A stretch of 12,421 nt of DNA from Candidatus Aciduliprofundum sp. (GTDB lineage: Archaea > Thermoplasmatota > Thermoplasmata > Thermoplasmatales > Aciduliprofundaceae): the NCBI GenBank assembly GCA_015523135.1, contig WAKY01000136.1, positions 1 through 12,421 of the forward strand, read 5' to 3'. A program made the translations under genes and the position numbers. Positions within the stretch are counted from its first letter, which is position 1, and each line of letters opens with the position of its first letter. This document shows, one piece after another, positions 1 through 5,488 of this stretch. The notes below the pieces were generated by a model. That model ran no database searches. It was given only the letters and a program-made list of their open reading frames with translations, and was not told the origin of the DNA.

Positions 1-55
1 AGGTATAATAAAAAATGGAAAAATCATAAAATTCGTAGATGAGCTTGAAAACTAG
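1..55 (+). CDS. 3' end of a probable ABC transporter ATP-binding subunit (partial)
   Basis: An open frame runs in from the left edge and ends at the TAG at 53-55, giving the tail GIIKNGKIIKFVDELEN. Tails of the form G-x-I-x-x-G-K-I-hydrophobic followed by an acidic D/E-E-L are typical of the C-termini of ABC transporter ATPases. The next gene on the same strand, 28 nt downstream, encodes a multi-pass membrane protein, which fits an ATPase-permease operon. Only 17 residues are visible, and no Walker or signature motif is in the window, so the call rests on tail resemblance plus context. Confidence 0.45.
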   Translation, partial: GIIKNGKIIKFVDELEN

Positions 56-83
56 GAGGAAATATTTCTGAGGGAATTTGAAA

Positions 84-1433
84 ATGATTAAATATTATCT
101 AATTGAAGAGTATAGAAGGCACGCATCCATTGCAAAAAAGTACTCTCTTATAGTTTTTCCATTATATATCATATTCTTCGTTGCCGTTGGCGCTTCATTT
201 CTCAATGAGCTCTTTGCAATATTCCCATACAAGCAATTTATAATAATAAACACGGTGAGCACATTCATATACGGGTTTGGGGTGAGCTCATTTGAATTCC
301 TTGGAAGGGGCAAAGAGAGAGCATCCATTACAACCATAATACCATATCTTCCTGTATCTCAAAAGAAAAATTATTTTTACTTATTTTTGAGGGATGTTAT
401 CTATTATACCCTCCTATTTCTAATTCCAACAATGATTGGATTAGCAATATCCATGCCCTTCTCAGGATTGAGCATTTATCAAATTCTAATTTTCTCCCTA
501 ACTATTTTTATTTCTATGTTTCTTGGCTACTCATTAGGTTACCTCTCATTCTCGCTGTGGTACAGAGGAAGAGTTCTTTACTATATACTTCTTTCAACTC
601 TCTTAATTTACTTATCCCTAGTTATGCTCTCAATTTCTCCTTTTCCCCCAGCTTCTTTCCAAATAAGCAAAAACTCGCAATGGCTTCTCATTTCACTTGT
701 ATTTATTGCAATATTCTCAATAGCCGCATATTTATTAACTCCAAATGAGTTGAAAGATGTATTAAGGAAGAGAGGCATGGCTCTGAGAAAATACGAAAAA
801 ATATTCAAAGATATCAAACTTGCAAAGGAGATGGAGGATGTAATGCGAGGGGGTATAATTATAAAGTCTCTATTCACTTATTTTCTCCCCATGCTCTTGC
901 TACTAATTTTTGTAAAAATAATAAATATGAGTATGGGAAAGAGCGTTTACAATCCAATGAGCATGGCCGTTATGCTTTCCATATTCTCTGCAGTTATCTA
1001 CAGCTGGCTCACTATTCTTGAAGATTTCGGATACTACGAATCCCTGCCTCTCAAGGCCTCGGATGTGATTAAGACACATATTGCCTCTTATCTCATCCTC
1101 ATATCTCTGATTTCAATTCCAATAATTATTGGGTTCAGCGTAAATTCTTTAAACCTTCTCCCAGCTAGCTTAGGATTGTTTTACTTGAATAGCATATACC
1201 TTCTCTCCATAACTGCCTATATAGCAGGTCCAAAAATAACCAGCTTGCTCTTCAATCCTGGAATTGTTTTAAAATTTAGCGCATATAGCATAATTCCCGG
1301 AATGATTCTCGTAATAGGTACATTTGAAATATCAATTTATTCAATAATAACAGTGGCAATTACGGCAGCATTTATGATATTTCTAACATTTTACAATTTC
1401 AAAAGAATTGAAAGAAAGTGGGTTTATTTTTAA
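84..1433 (+). CDS. Multi-pass membrane protein, probable ABC-2-type transporter permease
   Basis: The product is about 449 residues and strongly hydrophobic, with roughly 12 predicted membrane spans. One group of about six lies near residues 22-45, 49-72, 102-124, 130-158, 162-184 and 198-219. A charged, presumably cytoplasmic loop rich in Lys/Glu/Arg follows at about 220-260, then a second group of about six spans. Two such halves joined by a cytoplasmic loop suit an ABC-2-like exporter permease, and the apparent ATPase tail just upstream supports this. Substrate is unknown. Start choice: the TTG at 78 is in frame, but GAGGGA at 70-75 sits 8 nt before ATG 84 and only 2 nt before the TTG, so ATG 84 is preferred. 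The stop overlaps the convergent gene's stop by 4 nt. A polytopic membrane protein is certain; the transporter role is inferred. Confidence 0.7.
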   Translation: MIKYYLIEEYRRHASIAKKYSLIVFPLYIIFFVAVGASFLNELFAIFPYKQFIIINTVSTFIYGFGVSSFEFLGRGKERASITTIIPYLPVSQKKNYFYLFLRDVIYYTLLFLIPTMIGLAISMPFSGLSIYQILIFSLTIFISMFLGYSLGYLSFSLWYRGRVLYYILLSTLLIYLSLVMLSISPFPPASFQISKNSQWLLISLVFIAIFSIAAYLLTPNELKDVLRKRGMALRKYEKIFKDIKLAKEMEDVMRGGIIIKSLFTYFLPMLLLLIFVKIINMSMGKSVYNPMSMAVMLSIFSAVIYSWLTILEDFGYYESLPLKASDVIKTHIASYLILISLISIPIIIGFSVNSLNLLPASLGLFYLNSIYLLSITAYIAGPKITSLLFNPGIVLKFSAYSIIPGMILVIGTFEISIYSIITVAITAAFMIFLTFYNFKRIERKWVYF

Positions 1434-1440
1434 CTTTTTT
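1426..1440 (+). terminator. Oligo-T tract, probable archaeal terminator of the ABC operon
   Basis: T runs of five (1426-1430) and six (1435-1440) flank the permease stop codon with no hairpin. Archaeal RNA polymerase commonly terminates at such unstructured U-tracts. The tract lies partly inside the 3' end of the convergent gene, as expected if the two transcripts overlap at their ends. Confidence 0.35.
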
Positions 1441-1999
1441 CACTCTCACTTTCTCTATTAAAAACAAAGTAAAGAACGAACACAGAAAGCATTAAAACTC
1501 CAATTATAATATATCCCCCATACTGTTCCCAGTATGTTTTCTTATTCATCCCTGGATGACTATCTGCAAATCCTGGCAGGGTTCCATTGTTAAGTTCCAC
1601 AATATTTGTGTATCCATCATGGTCCGAATCTAAATTAGCTGTTTTATTCAAAGCGTTAGAAAGAGGAATGAAAACATTATGCTGAAACTGCTCATATGTG
1701 GATTCTTCTACAACCTTTATAAAATCAAGGCCATAAGGGTTCAATCCTTTCAAAGCTTTATCGAAAAATATGTACTGAGCCATATCTGGATTTTGCTCCC
1801 ATTTGTAATCTTTTATTCTTCCTTCAACATAGGGTATTATGGTAGTTGCCCACATCTTGCCAGTTATATCATAAACTTTTCCATCCGAGAATATGACCGT
1901 TATTGTGGGGTACTTATTCTTATTATCAGCCCCCATAACAGTTGCGGATGAGGCGATGAGTAGAAATACCATAACCAATGCGATCACTAATTTTCTCAT
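1430..1999 (-). CDS. Secreted, membrane-anchored protein with an EF-hand-like calcium loop; function unknown
   Basis: The product is 189 residues. Residues 1-23 form a signal peptide (basic MRK, hydrophobic core, SSATVMGA cleavage region). An ectodomain of about 135 residues follows, then one C-terminal membrane span (about 162-180) and a short charged tail. Just before the span, DSDHDGYTNIVE (124-135) matches the D-x-D-x-D-G-x-x-N-x-x-E calcium loop found in dockerin and thrombospondin type 3 repeats. The central ectodomain matches no family I recognise. Start choice: the frame stays open to a Met at 2056, but that adds 19 residues before the signal peptide. A TATA-like box centred about 27 nt before ATG 1999 and the lack of a Shine-Dalgarno site favour a leaderless transcript starting at 1999. 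Topology is clear; calcium binding is inferred. Confidence 0.7.
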   Translation of the reverse strand: MRKLVIALVMVFLLIASSATVMGADNKNKYPTITVIFSDGKVYDITGKMWATTIIPYVEGRIKDYKWEQNPDMAQYIFFDKALKGLNPYGLDFIKVVEESTYEQFQHNVFIPLSNALNKTANLDSDHDGYTNIVELNNGTLPGFADSHPGMNKKTYWEQYGGYIIIGVLMLSVFVLYFVFNRESESEKS

Positions 2000-2020
2000 T
2001 ATGAGGAGGAAAGGAAAAGA

Positions 2021-2030
2021 GTATTTAAAT
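2021..2030 (-). promoter_or_regulatory. TATA box for the leaderless membrane-anchored protein gene
   Basis: Read on the minus strand this is ATTTAAATAC. Its centre is about 26-27 nt upstream of ATG 1999, the standard archaeal distance from TATA box to transcription start. Transcription would therefore begin at or next to the A of the ATG. No Shine-Dalgarno sequence is present on this strand (it reads CCTCCTC), which agrees with a leaderless mRNA. Confidence 0.5.
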
Positions 2031-2061
2031 TTTTCAGAATACACAAAAATATCCAATAAGG

Positions 2062-2069
2062 TTTATAAA
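2062..2069 (+). promoter_or_regulatory. TATA box for the NifX-like/ferredoxin-ATPase operon
   Basis: TTTATAAA is centred at about 2066, predicting a start near 2092. That leaves a leader of roughly 9 nt before ATG 2101. The box lies in the 101-nt divergent region (2000-2100), which also holds the minus-strand promoter of the neighbouring membrane protein. Confidence 0.5.
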
Positions 2070-2100
2070 CTTAGGACATATCGCCATTTAGGTGAGCCGA

Positions 2101-2556
2101 ATGAAAATATGTGTAGCATCAAACTCAAATGGTGGGCTTGAAGATACGGTGAGTATGCAGTTTGGAAGATGCCCCACGTTCACAGTAGTGGAAATTGAAG
2201 GAAATTCCATAAAAAATGTTTATGTGATACCAAATCCAGGAGCATCGGCTGCAAGCGGTGCAGGTATGCTAGCAGGACAAGCAGTAGTCAATGAAGGTTG
2301 CGAAGTGGCAATTGCGGGTGCAATAGGTCCAAATTCTGCCCAAGTTTTAACAATGGGAGGTGTCAAAATGTACACTTCTCCGGCTGTGAAAGTTCGAGAC
2401 GCAATTAATATGTATATCCAAGGTGAGCTACCACTTGCCCAATCCTCTGGGGGTCCCGGTATGGGAGGTATGGGGCCAGGAGGTGGCATGGGTAGAGGTA
2501 TGGGCCGTGGTAGAGGGCGTGGAATGGGAAGAGGATACGGCCGTGGCGGCTGGTGA
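2101..2556 (+). CDS. NifX/MTH1175-like protein (dinitrogenase FeMo-cofactor family) with Gly/Met/Arg-rich tail
   Basis: The product is 151 residues. Residues 1-112 look like the small alpha/beta fold of the dinitrogenase iron-molybdenum cofactor family (NifX, NifB C-terminus, MTH1175, orange protein). Visible hallmarks are MKICVAS at the N-terminus, FGRCPTF near 21-27, a central GAGMLAGQ and IAGAIGPNS, and a helix ending in INMYIQGEL. Family members bind or carry metal clusters; the cysteines here are C4, C24 and C67. Residues 116-151 are a low-complexity tail of GMG and MGRG units ending in a Trp. Start choice: an in-frame GTG at 2092 exists, but GGTGA at 2091-2095 is better read as the Shine-Dalgarno site for ATG 2101. 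It is the first gene of a four-gene operon with two ferredoxin-ATPases. There are no nif structural genes in the window, so a nitrogenase role is unsupported; general metal-cofactor handling is the better inference. Confidence 0.85.
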   Translation: MKICVASNSNGGLEDTVSMQFGRCPTFTVVEIEGNSIKNVYVIPNPGASAASGAGMLAGQAVVNEGCEVAIAGAIGPNSAQVLTMGGVKMYTSPAVKVRDAINMYIQGELPLAQSSGGPGMGGMGPGGGMGRGMGRGRGRGMGRGYGRGGW

Positions 2557-2561
2557 TAACC

Positions 2562-3422
2562 ATGAAAATTACAGTCACCGGCGGAAAAGGTGGAACTGGA
2601 AAGAGTACAGTAGCTACAAATTTAGCACTGCTTTTATCAAAAAAGCACAAGGTTGTGTTTGTGGATGCCGATGTAGAATGTCCTAATGACCATATTCTTC
2701 TCTCAGCAAAGCTTGAAAATGAAGAAGAAGTAAAACTATTCAAGCCAAAATTTGATTACAGCAAATGCACAAAGTGTGGGTTATGTGTTCAAAATTGCTC
2801 CGAAAATGCTATTTTACAGTTTAAAGAAGGCTATCCATTCTTGATGCCAACCCTATGCTCTGGGTGTCGCACCTGCCAGTTAGTATGCCCCGTGGAAGGT
2901 GCTATCCTTGACGATTATCGCCTCGTAGGCCATACATACAGAACAAAAGTTAGAGATAATCTAGAGCTTGTTACTGGAGTTCTTGCTGAGGGTGAAGAGC
3001 GCTCTTATCCCACAGTTCTCGCAGCAAGACAAAGAGCTATGAACATTGACGCAAACATATACCTCTTTGATACCATGCCGGGAACAGGAAATCATGTGGC
3101 GGCTGCCATAGAAGATTCAGATATAGTTATAACAGTAACAGAGCCAACTCCCCTAGGCAGACATGATTTAGAGATGATCCTAAAACTTCTTAAAAAATTG
3201 AAACTAAAGGCTTGGGTAGTTATAAATCGCAGCGATATTAGTACTATTTCCCATGATGAGATATTAAAAAAATACGATGCTGAGATAATAGCAGAGATAC
3301 CCATGCTTGAGGAGATATTGAAGAGCTATGTGAGTGGTGTGCCCGTAGTGGAAAAATTCCCAGATAGCAGAGCTACAAAAATATTTGAAGATATTACAAA
3401 GCGCATTGAGGAGGTGTTCTAA
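2562..3422 (+). CDS. MinD/Mrp-family P-loop ATPase with inserted two-cluster ferredoxin domain (first copy)
   Basis: The product is 286 residues. It opens with the deviant Walker A motif GGKGGTGKST (7-16), which has the extra signature lysine (K9) of the SIMIBI/MinD class. VDADVECPN (34-42) follows. A ferredoxin-like insert then carries two CxxCxxCxxxC motifs: C69, C72, C75, C79 and C99, C102, C105, C109, the usual pattern for two [4Fe-4S] clusters. The ATPase fold resumes with the Mrp-like DTMPGTGN, TEPTPLGRHD and a VINRSD segment. Enzymes of this type are known as partners of MTH1175/ORP-like proteins and are thought to couple ATP hydrolysis to cluster handling. Start choice: GTG 2553 is in frame, but GGTGAT (2552-2557), overlapping the upstream stop, is a Shine-Dalgarno site 4 nt before ATG 2562. 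It directly precedes a paralogue with no intergenic gap. Confidence 0.9.
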   Translation: MKITVTGGKGGTGKSTVATNLALLLSKKHKVVFVDADVECPNDHILLSAKLENEEEVKLFKPKFDYSKCTKCGLCVQNCSENAILQFKEGYPFLMPTLCSGCRTCQLVCPVEGAILDDYRLVGHTYRTKVRDNLELVTGVLAEGEERSYPTVLAARQRAMNIDANIYLFDTMPGTGNHVAAAIEDSDIVITVTEPTPLGRHDLEMILKLLKKLKLKAWVVINRSDISTISHDEILKKYDAEIIAEIPMLEEILKSYVSGVPVVEKFPDSRATKIFEDITKRIEEVF

Positions 3423-4301
3423 ATGGAAATTGTAATAGCCAGCGGGAAAGGGGGTGTTGGGAAGAGCACTTTTACTGGCTCCTTAATTTCTCTTCTCAAA
3501 GACCTGAAAATCGCAGCTGTTGATGCAGATGCTGAAGCTCCAAATCTACATCTTGTATTAAATGTTGAAAAATGGGATTCTGAAAAGGATGTTATATCTG
3601 CAAAGAGCGCAACAATAACCGATAAGTGTATAAACTGCGGAGTATGTGATAATATTTGCGTTTATGAAGCCATTTATATAGAGAATGGTCAACATAAAAT
3701 AAAAGAATACTTATGTGAAGGTTGCGGAGCATGCAAAGCAGTTTGTCCAGTTGAAGATGCAATAATCATAAGTGATACCGTTTCTGGTTGGATTAGAACT
3801 GCAAACACAAAATATGGGCCATTGGTAAGTGCAGAGCTTGATGTGGGCAAGCCAAATAGTGGAAAGTTAGTAACGGAGGAGAAAAACATAGCTAAAGAAT
3901 GGGTAAAGAAAGGGTTGGCAAATCATGTTATTGTGGACTCTGCTGCAGGTATAGGATGTCAAGTCATCGCCTCATTGAGCGGAGCTAATAAGGCAATTTT
4001 AATCGCAGAGCCAACACCATCAAGCTTGAGCGATTTAAAAAGAGTTCACTGGCTCGCACAGCATTTCAGAATTCCATCTTACATAATAATAAACAAGGAT
4101 GGAATGAATCCTGGATACACAGGAATTGAAGAATTTGCCAAAGAGAATAATGTTGAGATAATAGGACGCATCCCTTACGATCCATCCATTCCCAAATCAT
4201 TAGCAAATATGAAACCTTTAGTAGAATACGCTCCAGATTCCCCTGCAAGTAAGGAGATAAAGAAAATTACCCAAATAGTTAGGGGGTGGTTAAATGATTG
4301 A
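3423..4301 (+). CDS. MinD/Mrp-family P-loop ATPase with inserted two-cluster ferredoxin domain (second copy)
   Basis: The product is 292 residues, paralogous to the protein encoded immediately upstream. It has SGKGGVGKST (7-16), VDADAEAPN (33-41), and a ferredoxin insert with C69, C72, C75, C79 and C98, C101, C104, C108. The family-typical GKPNSGKLV comes next, then a Walker-B-like VDSAAGIGC in place of the DTMPGTGN of the first copy. AEPTPSSLSD and an IINKDGMN segment close the nucleotide site. MinD-type ATPases act as dimers, so the two paralogues probably form a heterodimer carrying up to four Fe-S clusters (inference). ATG 3423 follows the upstream TAA with no gap, and GGAGGTG (3410-3416) lies inside the upstream gene. 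The stop overlaps the next start, indicating translational coupling. Confidence 0.9.
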   Translation: MEIVIASGKGGVGKSTFTGSLISLLKDLKIAAVDADAEAPNLHLVLNVEKWDSEKDVISAKSATITDKCINCGVCDNICVYEAIYIENGQHKIKEYLCEGCGACKAVCPVEDAIIISDTVSGWIRTANTKYGPLVSAELDVGKPNSGKLVTEEKNIAKEWVKKGLANHVIVDSAAGIGCQVIASLSGANKAILIAEPTPSSLSDLKRVHWLAQHFRIPSYIIINKDGMNPGYTGIEEFAKENNVEIIGRIPYDPSIPKSLANMKPLVEYAPDSPASKEIKKITQIVRGWLND

Positions 4302-4668
4302 GAAGGACCTTATTGTGTATTTGCTAAAAGAATGTGATGGGTTGCACACATTTCACATAAGTAGAATACTGGCACTTCTTGATATGGAATACATAAAAAA
4401 TACGGGGAAAAAGCTAACCTCTCTCGACTATGAAAAAACAGAGTATGGATTTACAAGCAACAAATTAGCAGAGATAATAAAAGAATTACCTGTTGAAAAA
4501 GTACAGGCAAAGCCATATGGATATTTGATTCTCAAAGAAGATATACCTGTAAATTTACCAAAGGATGTTGAAGATATCTTAAATAAATTGCTTGATGAAA
4601 TCTGCAATTTGAGCGACACCGAGTTAAATTTAAGAGTTATAAAATCTCCCCTTTACAAAGAACTTTAA
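4294..4668 (+). CDS. Small protein of unknown function; weak resemblance to the SocA/Panacea (DUF4065) fold
   Basis: The product is 124 residues, mostly helical, soluble, without cysteines in any metal-binding pattern. ATG 4294 overlaps the stop of the second ferredoxin-ATPase (4299-4301) by 8 nt, with GGGGTGG in that gene as ribosome site, so it belongs to the same operon. I do not recognise it securely. The pattern ISRILALLDMEYIKNTGKKL, then LTSLDYEKTEYGFTS and LAEIIKELP, and a C-terminal NLSDTELN...SPLYKEL, loosely follows the layout of SocA/Panacea-type domains (a small helical domain used as antitoxin or protease adaptor). No toxin gene is adjacent, and toxin-antitoxin function is not claimed. 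It could equally be a partner specific to this cofactor operon. The stop overlaps the convergent nuclease gene by 4 nt. Confidence 0.75.
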   Translation: MIEKDLIVYLLKECDGLHTFHISRILALLDMEYIKNTGKKLTSLDYEKTEYGFTSNKLAEIIKELPVEKVQAKPYGYLILKEDIPVNLPKDVEDILNKLLDEICNLSDTELNLRVIKSPLYKEL

Positions 4669-5432
4669 ATATCGATGAGCATGGCAATTGGCGCATGGTC
4701 TGAACCATAAACTTCGCTCATAATCCATGATTTTTTCACTTTATCCTTTAATTCTTCACTCACAATAAAATAATCTACACGCCATCCTATATTCCTCTCT
4801 CTTGCCTTAAACCTATATGTCCACCAAGTATAATGCCCTCCTTCCTTTGTAAACATCCTAAATGTGTCAATATACCCATCCTGCAAGAATTCATCCATCC
4901 AAGCACGCTCTTGAGGAGTGAAGCCAGCATTTTTTTCATTTTGTTTTGGATTTGCTAAATCTATCTCTTTATGGGCAACATTGAAATCTCCACATAGAAT
5001 TACTGGTTTTTTCTTTCTCAATTCGTTGAGATAAGAGTGAATTAATTTATCAAACTCAATCTTGAAATCTAAGCGAGTTAATCCATGCTGGGAATTTGGA
5101 AAGTATGCATTCACAAGATAAAATTTTTCATACTCTGCAGTTATAACTCTCCCCTCAGAATCAAAATCATCATTACCTATTCCAAATGTAACTTTTAAGG
5201 GTTCAATCTTTGTGAATAACGCTGTACCTGCATAACCTTTCTTTTTTGCGGGGTTCCAATATTTGTGGTAATCTGGATAGTAACGAACTTCCATGGGCAC
5301 ACTATCCTCGGTGGCTTTTATCTCTTGCAAAGCCAAGATATCTGGCTTGTACTTTTCCAAGAAATCAAGAAAGCCGTTGCGCACACAAGCACGAATACCA
5401 TTCACATTCCATGAGATTAAAAGGATCTCCAT
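4665..5432 (-). CDS. xth: Exodeoxyribonuclease III / AP endonuclease
   Basis: The product is 255 residues, the usual size for ExoIII/APE1-type enzymes of the endonuclease-exonuclease-phosphatase superfamily. These cut the DNA backbone 5' to abasic sites in base excision repair and act as 3'-5' exonucleases. Catalytic and metal residues are visible in order: WNVNGIRA with N9/N11, LQEIKA with E37, NAYFPN with Y110, GDFNVAH with D149 and N151, GWRVDYF with D220, and SDHAPI with D245/H246. It lacks the N-terminal redox extension of APE1. It is a single-gene unit transcribed divergently from the radical SAM gene. There is no Shine-Dalgarno site before ATG 5432, and a TATA-like CTTATTTA lies about 23 nt upstream, so the mRNA is probably leaderless. 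Its last codons overlap the convergent gene by 4 nt. Confidence 0.93.
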   Translation of the reverse strand: MEILLISWNVNGIRACVRNGFLDFLEKYKPDILALQEIKATEDSVPMEVRYYPDYHKYWNPAKKKGYAGTALFTKIEPLKVTFGIGNDDFDSEGRVITAEYEKFYLVNAYFPNSQHGLTRLDFKIEFDKLIHSYLNELRKKKPVILCGDFNVAHKEIDLANPKQNEKNAGFTPQERAWMDEFLQDGYIDTFRMFTKEGGHYTWWTYRFKARERNIGWRVDYFIVSEELKDKVKKSWIMSEVYGSDHAPIAMLIDI

Positions 5433-5488
5433 AAGAGTAAATAGTTTTGTGTAAATAAGTTTTTATGTTATTTCCCAATCTTCCTTCA
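5433..5488. promoter_or_regulatory. Shared divergent promoter region of the AP endonuclease and radical SAM genes
   Basis: This AT-rich 56-nt stretch must hold both promoters. The sequence at 5451-5459 is TATA-like in both directions (GTAAATAAG on plus, CTTATTTAC on minus). It sits about 23 nt from the nuclease ATG and about 33 nt from ATG 5489 of the radical SAM gene. A single AT-rich element may therefore serve both genes, or two overlapping boxes are present. Neither gene has a recognisable Shine-Dalgarno site. Confidence 0.4.

Noticed and set aside
1999..2056. A 19-residue N-terminal extension of the anchored protein, starting at a Met at 2056
   Set aside because: It would place extra charged and aromatic residues before a clear signal peptide and would read through the TATA box that fits a start at 1999.
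2092..2100. GTG start for the NifX-like protein, 9 nt before ATG 2101
   Set aside because: The GTG is part of GGTGA, the ribosome site for ATG 2101, and the family N-terminus begins at MKI.
2405..2743. Antisense open frame of about 112 codons opposite the Gly-rich tail and the first ATPase
   Set aside because: It lies across two well-supported genes. The GC-rich tail suppresses stops on the opposite strand, and the predicted peptide shows no family signature.
2101..4301. Interpreting the cluster as nitrogen-fixation genes
   Set aside because: There is no nifHDK, nifB or nifEN in the window. The NifX-like family and ferredoxin-MinD ATPases occur widely in non-diazotrophic anaerobes.
4294..4668. 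Calling the 124-residue protein an antitoxin
   Set aside because: The Panacea resemblance is weak and by eye, and the neighbours are metal-cofactor ATPases and a repair nuclease, not a toxin.
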